A stretch of DNA of 64,000 bases from Tenrec ecaudatus (GCF_050624435.1 NW_027458578.1:1-64000); one strand, 5' to 3'; positions 23,371 through 36,372 are shown, numbered from the stretch's first letter. The notes: generated from the sequence alone by a model not told the origin. Made by a program: numbers and translations.

Positions 23371-24704
23371 AAGGCTAGGGGAGCCCTAGCCTTAGCCTAA
23401 GCCTAGGGGTGCCCTAGCCTAAGGCTAGGGGAGGCCTAACCTAAGGCTAGGGAGCCCTAGCCTTAGCCTAAGCCTAGGGGAGCCCTAGCCTTAGGCTAGG
23501 GGAGCCCTAGCCTTAGCCTAAGCCTACGGGGGCGCTAGCCTAAGGCTAGGGGAGCCCTAGACTTAGCCTAAGCCTAGGGGTGCCATAGCCTAAGGCTAGG
23601 GGAACCCTGGCCTTAGCCTCAGCCTATAGGTGCCCTAGCATAAGGCTAGGGGAGCACTAGGCTTAGCCTAAGCCTAGGGGTGCCCTAACCTAAGGCTAGG
23701 GGAGCCCTAGCCTTAGCCTAAGCCTAGGGGTGCCCTATCCCAAGGCTAGTGGAGCCCTAACCTAAGGCTAGGGGTACCCTAGCCTTAGCATAAGCCTAGG
23801 GGTGCCCTAGCCTAAGGCTAGGGGAGCCCTAAACTAAGTCTAGGGGTGCCCTAGCCTTAGGCTAAGCCTAGGGGTGCCCTAGCCTAAGTCTAGGGGAGCC
23901 CTAGCCTAAGGCTAGGGGAGCCCTAGCCTTAGGCTAGGGGAGCCCTAGGCTAAGGCTAGGGGAGCCCTAGACTTAGCCTAAGCCTACGGGGGCGCTAGCC
24001 TAAGGCTAGGGGAGCCCTAGACTTAGCCTAAGCCTAGGGGTGCCATAGCCTAAGGCTAGGGGAACCCGGGCCTTAGCCTAAGCCTATAGGTGCCCTAGCA
24101 TAAGGCTAGGGGAGCGCTAGCCTTAGCCTAAGCCTAGGGGTGCCCTAACCTAAGGCTAGGGGAGCCCTAGCCTTAGCCTAAGCCTAGGGGTGCCCTAGCC
24201 CAAGGCTAGTGGAGCCCTAACCTAAGGCTAGGGGTACCCTAGCCTTAGCATAAGCCTAGGGGTGCCCTAGCCTAAGGCTAGGGGAGCCCTAAACTAAGTC
24301 TAGGGGTGCCCTAGCCTTAGGCTAAGCCTAGGGGTGCCCTAGCCTAAGTCTAGGGGAGCCCTAGCCTTAGCCTAAGCCTAGGTGTGCCCTAGCCTAACGC
24401 TAGGGGAGCCCTAGCCTAAGGCTAAGGGAGCCCTAGCCTTAGCCTAAGCCTAGGGGTGCCCTAGCCTGAGGCAATGGGAGCACTAGCCTAAGGCTAGGGG
24501 AGCCCTAGCCTTAGCCTAAGCCTAGGGGTGCCCTAGCCTAAGGTTAGGGGAACATTAGCCTAAGGCTAGGGGATCCATAGCCTAAGGTTCGGGGAGCCCT
24601 AGCCTAAGGCTCCGGGAGCCCTAGCCTTAGCCTAAGCCTAGGTGTGCCCTAGCCTAAGGCTAGGGGAGCCCTAGCCTAAGGCTCGGGAAGCCCTAGCCTT
24701 AGCC
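23371..24704. repeat. Transition region with a 460-bp tandem duplication
   Basis: The tag AGCCTACGGGGGCGCTAG starts at 23,521 and 23,981, and GGGGTACCCTAGCC follows at the same 460-bp offset. The homology runs from about 23,521 to 23,905 and from 23,981 to about 24,365. I found few differences, for example CCTATCCCAAGG near 23,736 against CCTAGCCCAAGG near 24,196. The stretch beyond 24,365 is ordinary B-A monomers with scattered variants. It links the 6.35-kb domain to the next domain. Confidence 0.85.
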
Positions 24705-27700
24705 TAAGCCTAGGGGAGCCCTAGCCTAAGGCTCGGGGAGCCCTAGCCTTAGCCTAACCCTTGGGGTGCCCTAGCCTAAGGCTAGGGAGCCCTAAGCTAA
24801 GGCTAGGGGAGCCATAGCCTTAGCCTAAGCCTAGGGGTGCCCTAGCTTAAGGCTAGGGGAGCCCTAGCCTACGGCTAGGCGAACCCTAACCTACGGCTAG
24901 GGGAGCCCTAGCCTTAACTTAAGCCTAGGGGTGCCCTTGCCTAAGGCTAGGGGAGCCCTAGACTTAGGCTAAGCCTTGGGGTGCCCTAGCCTAAGGCTAG
25001 GGGAGCCCTAGCCTTAGCCTAAGCCTAAAAGTGCCCTAGCCTAAGGCTAGGGGAACGCTAGCCTTAGTCAAAGCCTAGGGGTTCCCTAACCTAAGGGTAG
25101 AAAAGCCCTAGCCCAAGGCTACGGGAGCACTGGCCTAAGGTTAGGGAACTCTAGCTTTAGCCTAAGCCTAGGGGTGCCCTAGCCTAAGGCTAGGGGAGCC
25201 CTAGACTTAGCCTAAGCCTAGGTGTGCCCTAACGTAAGCCTAGGGGAGCCTTAGCCTTAGCCTAAGCCTACGGGTGCCCGAAACTAAGGCTAGGGGAGCC
25301 CTTGACTTAGCCTAAGCCTAGGGGTGCCTTAGCCTAAGGCTAGGGGAGCACTAGGCTAAGGCTAGGGGAGCCTTAGCCTAAGGCTAGGTGTGCCCTAGCC
25401 TAAAGTTAGGGGACCCCTAGCTTAAGGCTAGGGGAGTCCTAGCCTTAGCCTAAGCCTAAAAGTGCCTTAGCCTAAGGCTAGTGGAGCGCTAGCCTTAGCC
25501 TAAGCCTAGGGGTGCCCTACCTAAGGCTAGGGGAGCCCTAGGCTAAGGCTAGGGGAGCCCTAGCCTTAGCCTAAGCCTAGGGCTGCCCTAGCCTAAGGCT
25601 AGAGGAGGCCTAACCTAAGGCTAGGGAGCCCTAGCCTTAGCCTAAGCCTAGGGGAGCCCTAGCCTAAGGCTAGGGGAGCCCTAGCCTTAGCCTAAGCCTA
25701 GGGGTGCCCAAGCCTAAGGCTAGGGGAGCCCTAGATTTAGCCTAAGCCTAGGGGTGCCCTCGCCTAATTCTAAGGGAGCCCTAGCCTTAGCCTAAGCCTA
25801 GGGGTGCCCTAGCCTATGGCTAGAGGAGGCCTAACCTAAGGCTAGGGACCCCTAGCCTTAGCCTAAGCCTAGGGGAGCCCTAGCCTAAGGCTAGCGGAGC
25901 CCTAGCCTTAGCCTAAGCCTAGGGGTTTCCTAGCATAATGCTAGGGGAGCCCTAGCCTAAGGCTAGGGGAGTCCTAGCCTTAGCCTAAGCCTAGGGGTGC
26001 CCTAGCCTAAGGCTAGGGGAGCCCTAACCTAAGGCTAGGGAGCCATAGCCTTAGCCTAAGCCTAGGGGAGCCCTAGACTTAGCCTAAGACTAAAGGTGCC
26101 CTAGCATAAGGCTAGGGGAGCGCTAGCCTTAGCCTAAGCCTAGGGGTGCCCTATCCTAAGGTTAGGGGAGCCCTACCCTAAGGCTAGGGGAGCCATAGCC
26201 TAAGGCTAGGGGAGCCCTTGCCTTAACCTAAGCCTAGGGGTGCCCTAGCCTAAGGCTAGGGGAGCCCTCGCCTAAGGATTAGGGAGCCCTAGCCTAAGGC
26301 TAGGGGAGCCCTAGCCTTAGCCTAAGCCTAGGGGTGCCCTAGCCTAAAGCTAGGGGAGCACTAGCCTAAGGCTAGGGGAGCACTAGCCTAAGGCTGGGGG
26401 AGCCCTATCCTTACCCTAATCCTAGGGGTGCCCTAGCCTAAGGCTAGGGGAGCCCTAGCCTAAGTCTCAGGGAGCCCTAGCCTTAGCCTAAGCCTAGGGG
26501 TGCCCTAGCCTAAGGCTAGGGGATCCCTAGCCTAAGTCTCAGGGAGCCCTAGCCTTAGCCTAAGCCTAGGGGAGCCCTAGCCTAAGGCTAGGTGAGCCGT
26601 AGCCTTAGCCTAAGCCTAGGGGTGCCCTAGCCTAAGGCTTGGGGAGCCCTAACCTAAGGCTACGGGTGGCCTAGCCTTAGCCTAAGCCTAGGTGTGCCCT
26701 AGCCTAAGGCTAGGGGAGCCCTAGCCTTAGCCTAAGCCTAGGGGTGCCCTAGCCCAAGGCTAGGGGAGCCCTAACCTAAGTCTAGGGGTGTGCTAGCCTT
26801 AGCCTAAGCCTAGGTGTGCCCTAGGCTAAAGCAAAGGGAGCACTAGCCTAAGGTTAGGGGAGCCCTAACCTTAGCCTAAGCCTAGGGGAGCCCTAGCCTA
26901 AGGCCAGGGGAGCACTAGCCTAAGCCTAAGCCTAGGGGTGTCCTAGCCTAAAGCTAGGGGAACCCTAGCCCAAGGCTAGGGGAGCGCTAGCCTAAGCCTA
27001 GGGGTGCCCTAGCCTAAGCCTAGGGGTGCCCTAGCCTAAGGCTAGGGGAGACCTAGCCTTAGCCTAAGCCTAGGGGTGTCCTAGCCTAAGGCTAGGGGAG
27101 CACTAGCCTAAGGCTAGGGGAGCGCTAGCCTAAGCCTAGGGGTGCCCTAGCCTAAGCCTAGGGGTGCCCTAGCCTAAGGCTAGGGGAGCCCTAGCCTTAG
27201 CCTAAGCCTAGGGGTGTCCTAGCCTAAGGCTAGGGGACTACTAGCCTAAGCCTAGGGGAGCCCTAGCCTTAGCCTAAGCCTAGGGGTGTCCTAGCCTAAG
27301 GCTAGGGGAGCACTAGCCTTAGCCTAGGGGAGCCCTAGCCTTAGCCTAAGCCTAGGGGTGCCCTAGCCTAAGGCTTGGAGAGAACTAGCCTTAGCCTAAG
27401 CCTAGGTGTGCCCTAGCCTAAGGCTAGGGGAGCCCTAGCCTAAGGCTAGGGGAGCCCTAGCCTTAGCCTAAGCCTAGGGGTGCCCTAGCCTAAGGCTAGG
27501 GGAGCGCTAGCTTTAGCATAAGCCTAGGGGTGCCCTAACCTAAGGCTAGGGGAGCCCAAGCCTTAGCCTAAGCCTAGTGGTGCCCTAGTCTAAGGCTAGG
27601 GGAGCACTAGCGTAAGGCTAGGGGAGCCCTACCTTTAGCGTAAGCCTAGGGGAGCCCTAGCCCAAGGAAAGGGGAGCCCTAGCCTAAGGCTAGGGGAGCC

Positions 27701-28484
27701 CTAGCCTTAGCCTAAGCCTAGGGGTGCCCTAGCCTAAGGCTAGGGGAGCACTAGCGTAAGGCTAGGGGAGCCCTAGCCTTAGCCTAAGCCTAGGGGTGCC
27801 CTAGCCTAAGGTTAGGGGAACACTAGCCTAAAGCTAGCGGAGCCATAGCCTAAGGTTCGGGGAGCCCTAGCCTAAGGCTTGGGAAGCCCTAGCCTAAGCC
27901 TAGGTGTGCCCTTACCTAGCTCTAGAGGAGCGCTAGCCCAAGCCTAGGAGTGCCCTAGCCTAAGCTAATGGAGCCCAAACCTTAGGCTAGCGGAACCCTA
28001 GCCTTAGCCTAAACCTAGGGGTTTCCTAGCATAATGCTAGGGGAGCCCTAGCCTAAGGCTAGGGGAGTCCTAGCGTTAGCCTAAGCCTAGGGGTGCCCTA
28101 GCCTAAGGCTAGGGGAGCCCTAACCTAAGGCTAGGGAGCCGTAGCCTTAGCCTAAGCCTAGGGGAGACCTAGACTTAGCATAAGACTAAAGGTGCCCTAG
28201 CATAAGGCTAGGGGAGCGCTAGCCTTAGCCTAAGCCTAGGGGTGCCCTATCCTAAGGTTAGGGGAGCCAAACCCTAAGGCTAGGGGAGCCATAGCCTAAG
28301 GCTAGGGGAGCCCTTGCCTTAACCTAAGCCTAGGGTTGCCCTAGCCTAAGGCTAGGGGAGCCCTAACCTAAGGCTTTGGGAGCCCTAGCCTAAGGCTAGG
28401 GGAGCCCTAGCCTTAGCCTAAGCCTAGGGGTGCCCTAGCCTAAGGCTAGGGGAGCACTAGCCTAAGGCTAGGGGAGCACTAGCC
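24705..28484. repeat. 3,780-bp HOR, unit 1 (P-start joined to a copied Q module)
   Basis: A TAGAAAAG landmark lies at 25,097. From 24,705 to about 25,926 the sequence is repeated 3,780 bp downstream. The P-like start after the landmark (CCCAAGGCTACGGGAGCACTGG) also resembles the left edge of the window. At 25,921 it switches to the Q module and then follows 5,791-8,350 at an offset of 20,130 until about 28,480. The unit is thus a chimaera of P and Q. Confidence 0.85.
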
Positions 28485-29706
28485 TAAGCCTAGGGGAGCC
28501 CTAGCCTAAGGCTCGGGGAGCCCTAGCTTTAGCCTAACCCTTGGGGTGCCCTAGCCTAAGGCTAGGGAGCCCTAAGCTAAGGCTAGGGGAGCCATAGCCT
28601 TAGCCTAAGCCTAGGGGTGCCCTAGCTTAAGGCTAGGGGAGCCCTAGCCTACGGCTAGGCGAACCCTAACCTACGGCTAGGGGAGCCCTAGCCTTAACTT
28701 AAGCCTAGGGGTGCCCTTGCCTAAGGCTAGGGGAGCCCTAGACTTAGGCTAAGCCTTGGGGTGCCCTAGCCTAAGGCTAGGGGAGCCCTAGCCTTAGCCT
28801 AAGCCTAAAAGTGCCCTAGCCTAAGGCTAGGGGAACGCTAGCCTTAGTCAAAGCCTAGGGGTTCCCTAACCTAAGGGTAGAAAAGCCCTAGCCCAAGGCT
28901 ACGGGAGCACTGGCCTAAGGTTAGGGAACTCTAGCTTTAGCCTAAGCCTAGGGGTGCCCTAGCCTAAGGCTAGGGGAGCCCTAGACTTAGCCTAAGCCTA
29001 GGTGTGCCCTAACGTAAGCCTAGGGGAGCCTTAGCCTTAGCCTAAGCCTAAGGGTGCCCGAAACTAAGGCTAGGGGAGCCCTTGACTTAGCCTAAGCCTA
29101 GGGGTGCCTTAGCCTAAGGCTAGGGGAGCACTAGGCTAAGGCTAGGGGAGCCTTAGCCTAAGGCTAGGTGTGCCCTAGCCTAAAGTTAGGGGACCCCTAG
29201 CTTAAGGCTAGGGGAGTCCTAGCCTTAGCCTAAGCCTAAAAGTGCCTTAGCCTAAGGCTAGGGGAGCGCTAGCCTTAGCCTAAGCCTAGGGGTGCCCTAC
29301 CTAAGGCTAGGGGAGCCCTAGGCTAAGGCTAGGGGAGCCCTAGCCTTAGCCTAAGCCTAGGGCTGCCCTAGCCTAAGGCTAGAGGAGGCCTAACCTAAGG
29401 CTAGGGAGCCCTAGCCTTAGCCTAAGCCTAGGGGAGCCCTAGCCTAAGGCTAGGGGAGCCCTAGCCTTAGCCTAAGCCTAGGGGTGCCCAAGCCTAAGGC
29501 TAGGGGAGCCCTAGATTTTGCCTAAGCCTAGGGGTGCCCTCGCCTAATTCTAAGGGAGCCCTAGCCTTAGCCTAAGCCTAGGGGTGCCCTAGCCTAAGGC
29601 TAGAGGAGGCCTAACCTAAGGCTAGGGAGCCCTAGCCTTAGCCTAAGCCTAGGGGAGCCCTAGCCTAAGGCTAGCGGAGCCCTAGCCTTAGCCTAAGCCT
29701 AGGGGT
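28485..29706. repeat. 3,780-bp HOR, partial unit 2
   Basis: This copy follows 24,705-25,926 at an exact offset of 3,780 (landmark at 28,877 against 25,097). I noticed only isolated base differences, such as AGCTTTAGCC near 28,523 for AGCCTTAGCC and a TTTTG change near 29,517. After about 29,706 it leaves unit 1, which has GGGGTTTCC there, and continues instead like the window's left end near 865 (GGTTAGGGGAACACTAGCC). It therefore leads into module P copy 2. Confidence 0.88.
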
Positions 29707-29928
29707 GCCCTAGCCTAAGGTTAGGGGAACACTAGCCTAAGATTAGGGGAGCCATAGCCTAAGGCTCAGGGAGCGCTAGCCTAAGCCTAGGAGTGCCCTA
29801 GCCTAAGGCGAGGGGAGCCCTAGCCTTATCCTAAGCCTAGGGGTGCCCTAGCTTAAGGCTAGGGGAGCCCTAGCCTTAGCCTAAGCCTAAAAGTGCCTTA
29901 GCCTAAGGCTAGGGGAGCCCTAGCCTAA

Positions 29929-32900
29929 GGCTAGGGGAGCCCTAGCCTTAGCCTAAGCCTAGGGGTGCCCTAGCCCAAGGCTAGGGGAGCCCTAGCCTTA
30001 GCCTAAGCCTAGGGGTGCCCTAGCCGAAGGCTTGGGGAGCCCTAGCCTAAGGCTAGGGGAGCCCTAGCCTTAGCCTAAGCCTAGGGGTGCCCTAGCCCAA
30101 GGCTAGGGGAGCCCTAGCCTTAGCCTAATCCTAGGGGTGCCCTAGCCTAAGCCTAGGGGTGCCCTAGCTGAAGGCTAGGGGAGCCCTAACCTAAGGCTAG
30201 GGGAGCCCTAACCTTAGCCTAAGCCTACGGGTGCCCGAAACTAAGGCTAGGGGAGCCCTTGAATTAGCCTAAGCCTAGGGGTGCCTTAGCCTAAGGCTAG
30301 GGGAGCACTAGGCTAAGGCGAGGGGAGCCTTAGCCTAAAGCTAGGTGTGCCCTAGCCTAAAGTTAGGGGACCCCTAGCATAAGGCTAGGGGAGCCCTAGC
30401 CTAGGGCTAGGGGAGTCCTAGACTTAGCCTAAGCCTAGGTGTGCCCTGGACTAAGGCTAGGGGAGCCTTAACCAAAGGCTAGGGGAGCCCTAGACTTAGC
30501 CTAAGCCTAGGGGTGCCCTAGCCTAAGGCTAGGGGAGCCTTAGCCTAAGGCTAGGGGAGCCCTAGCCTTAGCCTAAGCCTAGGGGTGCCCTAGCCTAAGG
30601 CTAGCGGAGCCCTAGCTTAGCCTAAGCTTAAAAGTGCCCTAGCCTAAGGCTAGGGGAGCGCTAGCCTTAGCCCAAGCCTAGGGGTGCCCTAACCTAAGGC
30701 TAGGGGAGCCCTAGCCTAAGGTTAGGGTAGCCCTGGCCTAAGGCTAGGGGAGCCCTAGCCTTAGCCTAATCCTAGGGGTGCCCTAGCCTAAGGCTACGGG
30801 AGCCCTAACCTAAGGCTAGGGGAGCCCTAGCCTTAGCCTAAGCCTAGGGGAGCCCTAGCCTAAGGCTAGGGGAGCCCTAGCCTTAGCCTAACCCTAGGGG
30901 TGCCCTAGCCTATGGCTAGGGAGCCCTAACCTAAGGCTAGGGGAGCCTTAGCCTTAGCCTAAGCCTAGGGGTGCCCTAGCCTAAGGCTAGAGGAGCCCTA
31001 GCCTTAGCCTAAGCCTAAAAGTGCCCTAGCCTAAGGCTAGGGGAGTGCTAGCTTTAGCCTAAGCCTAGTGGTGCCCTAACTTAAGGCTAGGGGAGCCCAA
31101 GCCTAAGGCTAGGGGAGCCCTAGCCTAAGCCTAGGGGTGCCCTTACCTAACGCTAAGGGAGCCCTAGCCTTAGCCTAAGCCTAGTGGTGCCCTAGCATAA
31201 GGCTAGGGGAGCATTATCGTAAGGCTTGGGGAGCCCTAGCCTCAGCCTAAGCCTAGGGGAGCCCTAGCCTAAGGTTAGGGGAACACTAGCCTAAACCTAG
31301 GGGAGCCATAGCATAAGGTTCGGGGAGCCCTAGCCTAAGGCTCGGGGAGCCCTACCCTTAGCCTAAGCCTAGGGGTGCCCTAGCCTAAGGCTAGGGGAGC
31401 ACTAGCGTAAGGCTAGGGGAGCCCTAGCATTAGCCTAAGCCTAGGGGTGCCCTAGCCTAAGGTTAGGGGAACACTAGCCTAAAGCTAGGGGAGCCATAGC
31501 CTAAGGTTCGGGGAGCCCTAGCCTAAGTCTCGGGGAGCCCTAGCCTAAGCCTAGGGGTGCCCTTACCTAGCTCTAGGGGAGCGCTAGCCTAAGCCTAGGA
31601 GTGCCCTAGGCTAAGGCTAGGGGAGACCTAGTTAAGGCTAGGGGAGCCCTAGCCTAAGGCTAGGGGAATCCTAGATTTAGCCTAAGCCTAAGGGTGCCCT
31701 AGCCTAAGCTAATGGAGCCCTAACCTAAGGGTAGGGGAGCCCTAGCCTTAGCCTAAGCCTAGGGGTTCCCTAGCATAAGGCTAGGGGAGGCCTAGCCTAA
31801 GGCCAGGGGAGCCCTAGCCTTAGCCTAAGGCTAGGAGTGCCCTAGCCTAAGGCTAGGGAGCCCTAACCTAAGGCTAGGGGAGCCTTAGCCTTAGCCTAAG
31901 CCTAGGGGTGCCCTAGCCTAAGGTAGTGGAGCACTAGGCTACGGCTAGTGGAGCCCTATACTTAGCCTAAGCCTAGGGGTGCCATAGCCTAAGGCTAGGG
32001 GAGCCCTAGCCTTAGCCTAAGCCTAAAAGTGCCCTAGCCTAAGGCTAGGGGAGCCCTAGCCTAAGGCTAGGTGAGCCCTAGCCTAAGGCTAGGTGTGCCC
32101 TAGCCTAAAGTTAGGGGACCCCTAGCATAAGACTAGAGGAGCCCTAGCCTAGGGCAAGGGGAGTCCTATACTTAGCCTAAGCCTAGGGGTGCCCTAGACT
32201 AAGGCTAGGGGAGCTCTAACCTAAGGCTAGGGGAGCCCTAGCCTAAGCCTATGCCTAAAAGTGCCCTAACTTAACGCTAGGGGAGCCCTAGCCCAAAGCT
32301 AGGGGAGCCCTAGCCTAAGGCTAGGGGAGCCCTAGCCTTAGCCTAAACCTAGGGGTGCTCTAGCCTAAGGCTAGGGGAGCCCTAACCTAAGGCTAGGGAG
32401 CCCTAACCTTAGCCTAAGCCTAGGGGAGCCCTAGCCTAAGCCTAAGCCTAAAGGTGCCCTACCATAAGGCTAGAGGAGCGCTAGCCTTAGCCGAAGCCTA
32501 GGGGTGGCCTAACCTAAGGATAGGGGAGACCTAGCCTAAGGCTAGGGGAGCCCTAGCCTTAGCCTAAGCCTAGGTGTGCCCTAACGTAAGGCTATGGAGC
32601 CCTTGCCTAAGGCTAGGGGATCCCTAACCTAAGGCTAGGGAGCCCTAACCTTAGCCTAAGCCTAGGGGTGCCCTAGCCTAAGGCTAGGGGAGCCGTAACC
32701 TAAGGCTACGGGTGCCCTAGCCTTAGCCTAAGCCTAGGGGTGCCCTAGCGTAAGGCTAGGGGAACCCTAGCCTAAGCCTAAGCCTAAAGGTGCCCTAGCC
32801 TAAGGCTAGGGGAGCCCTAGCCTAAGGCTAGGGGAGCTCTAGCCTAAGGCTAGGGGAGCCCTAGCCTTAGCCTAAGCCTAGGTGTGCCCTAACGTAAGGC

Positions 32901-33150
32901 TATGGAGCCCTAGCCTAAGGCTAGGCGAGAACTAGCCTTAGCCTAAGCCTAGGTGTGCCCTAGCCTAAGGCTAGGGGAGCCCTAGCCTAAGGCTAGGGGA
33001 GCGCTAGCCTAAGCCTAGGGGAGCACTAGCCTAAGCCTAGGGGAGCCCTAGCCTTAGCCTAAGCCTATGGGTGCCCTAGCCTAAGGTTAGGGGAACACTA
33101 GCCTAAGGCTAGGGGAGCCATATCCTAAGGTTCAGAGAGCCCTAGCCTAA
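29929..33150. repeat. 3,222-bp HOR, unit 1 (module P copy 2)
   Basis: The tag CGAAGGCTTGGGG is at 30,025 and 33,247. The truncated-monomer tag CCTAGTTAAGG places TTAAGG at 31,632 and 34,854. Both spacings are 3,222, so there is no net indel across nearly the whole unit. The module also follows 1-5,000 at about 28.8 kb. The right boundary is where GGTTCAGAGAGCC is followed by GGCTAGGGG here but by GGCTCGGGG at the end of unit 2. Confidence 0.9.
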
Positions 33151-36100
33151 GGCTAGGGGAGCCCTAGCCTTAGCCTAAGCCTAGGGGTGCCCTAGCCCAA
33201 GGCTAGGGGAGCCCTAGCCTTAGCCTAAGCCTAGGGGTGCCCTAGCCGAAGGCTTGGGGAGCCCTAGCCTAAGGCTAGGGGAGCCCTAGCCTTAGCCTAA
33301 GCCTAGGGGTGCCCTAGCCCAAGGCTAGGGGAGCCCTAGCCTTAGCCTAATCCTAGGGGTGCCCTAGCCTAAGCCTAGGGGTGCCCTAGCTGAAGGCTAG
33401 GGGAGCCCTAACCTAAGGCTAGGGGAGCCCTAACCTTAGCCTAAGCCTACGGGTGCCCGAAACTAAGGCTAGGGGAGCCCTTGAATTAGCCTAAGCCTAG
33501 GGGTGCCTTAGCCTAAGGCTAGGGGAGCACTAGGCTAAGGCGAGGGGAGCCTTAGCCTAAAGCTAGGTGTGCCCTAGCCTAAAGTTAGGGGACCCCTAGC
33601 ATAAGGCTAGGGGAGCCCTAGCCTAGGGCTAGGGGAGTCCTAGACTTAGCCTAAGCCTAGGTGTGCCCTGGACTAAGGCTAGGGGAGCCTTAACCAAAGG
33701 CTAGGGGAGCCCTAGACTTAGCCTAAGCCTAGGGGTGCCCTAGCCTAAGGCTAGGGGAGCCTTAGCCTAAGGCTAGGGGAGCCCTAGCCTTAGCCTAAGC
33801 CTAGGGGTGCCCTAGCCTAAGGCTAGCGGAGCCCTAGCTTAGCCTAAGCTTAAAAGTGCCCTAGCCTAAGGCTAGGGGAGCGCTAGCCTTAGCCCAAGCC
33901 TAGGGGTGCCCTAACCTAAGGCTAGGGGAGCCCTAGCCTAAGGTTAGGGTAGCCCTGGCCTAAGGCTAGGGGCGCCCTAGCCTTAGCCTAATCCTAGGGG
34001 TGCCCTAGCCTAAGGCTACGGGAGCCCTAACCTAAGGCTAGGGGAGCCCTAGCCTTAGCCTAAGCCTAGGGGAGCCCTAGCCTAAGGCTAGGGGAGCCCT
34101 AGCCTTAGCCTAACCCTAGGGGTGCCCTAGCCTATGGCTAGGGAGCCCTAACCTAAGGCTAGGGGAGCCTTAGCCTTAGCCTAAGCCTAGGGGTGCCCTA
34201 GCCTAAGGCTAGAGGAGCCCTAGCCTTAGCCTAAGCCTAAAAGTGCCCTAGCCTAAGGCTAGGGGAGTGCTAGCTTTAGCCTAAGCCTAGTGGTGCCCTA
34301 ACTTAAGGCTAGGGGAGCCCAAGCCTAAGGCTAGGGGAGCCCTAGCCTAAGCCTAGGGGTGCCCTTACCTAACGCTAAGGGAGCCCTAGCCTTAGCCTAA
34401 GCCTAGTGGTGCCCTAGCATAAGGCTAGGGGAGCATTATCGTAAGGCTTGGGGAGCCCTAGCCTCAGCCTAAGCCTAGGGGAGCCCTAGCCTAAGGTTAG
34501 GGGAACACTAGCCTAAACCTAGGGGAGCCATAGCATAAGGTTCGGGGAGCCCTAGCCTAAGGCTCGGGGAGCCCTACCCTTAGCCTAAGCCTAGGGGTGC
34601 CCTAGCCTAAGGCTAGGGGAGCACTAGCGTAAGGCTAGGGGAGCCCTAGCATTAGCCTAAGCCTAGGGGTGCCCTAGCCTAAGGTTAGGGGAACACTAGC
34701 CTAAAGCTAGGGGAGCCATAGCCTAAGGTTCGGGGAGCCCTAGCCTAAGTCTCGGGGAGCCCTAGCCTAAGCCTAGGGGTGCCCTTACCTAGCTCTAGGG
34801 GAGCGCTAGCCTAAGCCTAGGAGTGCCCTAGGCTAAGGCTAGGGGAGACCTAGTTAAGGCTAGGGGAGCCCTAGCCTAAGGCTAGGGGAATCCTAGATTT
34901 AGCCTAAGCCTAAGGGTGCCCTAGCCTAAGCTAATGGAGCCCTAACCTAAGGGTAGGGGAGCCCTAGCCTTAGCCTAAGCCTAGGGGTTCCCTAGCATAA
35001 GGCTAGGGGAGGCCTAGCCTAAGGCCAGGGGAGCCCTAGCCTTAGCCTAAGGCTAGGAGTGCCCTAGCCTAAGGCTAGGGAGCCCTAACCTAAGGCTAGG
35101 GGAGCCTTAGCCTTAGCCTAAGCCTAGGGGTGCCCTAGCCTAAGGTAGTGGAGCACTAGGCTACGGCTAGTGGAGCCCTATACTTAGCCTAAGCCTAGGG
35201 GTGCCATAGCCTAAGGCTAGGGGAGCCCTAGCCTTAGCCTAAGCCTAAAAGTGCCCTAGCCTAAGGCTAGGGGAGCCCTAGCCTAAGGCTAGGTGAGCCC
35301 TAGCCTAAGGCTAGGTGTGCCCTAGCCTAAAGTTAGGGGACCCCTAGCATAAGACTAGAGGAGCCCTAGCCTAGGGCAAGGGGAGTCCTATACTTAGCCT
35401 AAGCCTAGGGGTGCCCTAGACTAAGGCTAGGGGAGCTCTAACCTAAGGCTAGGGGAGCCCTAGCCTAAGCCTATGCCTAAAAGTGCCCTAACTTAACGCT
35501 AGGGGAGCCCTAGCCTAAAGCTAGGGGAGCCCTAGCCTAAGGCTAGGGGAGCCCTAGCCTTAGCCTAAACCTAGGGGTGCTCTAGCCTAAGGCTAGGGGA
35601 GCCCTAACCTAAGGCTAGGGAGCCCTAACCTTAGCCTAAGCCTAGGGGAGCCCTAGCCTAAGCCTAAGCCTAAAGGTGCCCTACCATAAGGCTAGAGGAG
35701 CGCTAGCCTTAGCCGAAGCCTAGGGGTGGCCTAACCTAAGGATAGGGGAGACCTAGCCTAAGGCTAGGGGAGCCCTAGCCTTAGCCTAAGCCTAGGTGTG
35801 CCCTAACGTAAGGCTATGGAGCCCTTGCCTAAGGCTAGGGGATCCCTAACCTAAGGCTAGGGAGCCCTAACCTTAGCCTAAGCCTAGGGGTGCCCTAGCC
35901 TAAGGCTAGGGGAGCCGTAACCTAAGGCTACGGGTGCCCTAGCCTTAGCCTAAGCCTAGGGGTGCCCTAGCGTAAGGCTAGGGGAACCCTAGCCTAAGCC
36001 TAAGCCTAAAGGTGCCCTAGCCTAAGGCTAGGGGAGCCCTAGCCTAAGGCTAGGGGAGCTCTAGCCTAAGGCTAGGGGAGCCCTAGCCTTAGCCTAAGCC

Positions 36101-36372
36101 TAGGTGTGCCCTAACGTAAGGCTATGGAGCCCTAGCCTAAGGCTAGGCGAGAACTAGCCTTAGCCTAAGCCTAGGTGTGCCCTAGCCTAAGGCTAGGGGA
36201 GCCCTAGCCTAAGGCTAGGGGAGCGCTAGCCTAAGCCTAGGGGAGCACTAGCCTAAGCCTAGGGGAGCCCTAGCCTTAGCCTAAGCCTATGGGTGCCCTA
36301 GCCTAAGGTTAGGGGAACACTAGCCTAAGGCTAGGGGAGCCATATCCTAAGGTTCAGAGAGCCCTAGCCTAA
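33151..36372. repeat. 3,222-bp HOR, unit 2 (module P copy 3)
   Basis: An almost exact tandem copy of the preceding 3,222 bp. I noticed only isolated differences: GGGGCGCCC near 33,970 against GGGGAGCCC, and CCTAGCCTAAAGC near 35,512 against CCTAGCCCAAAGC near 32,288. It is among the least diverged repeats in the window and so probably one of the most recent, unless it was homogenised or created in assembly. Confidence 0.9.
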
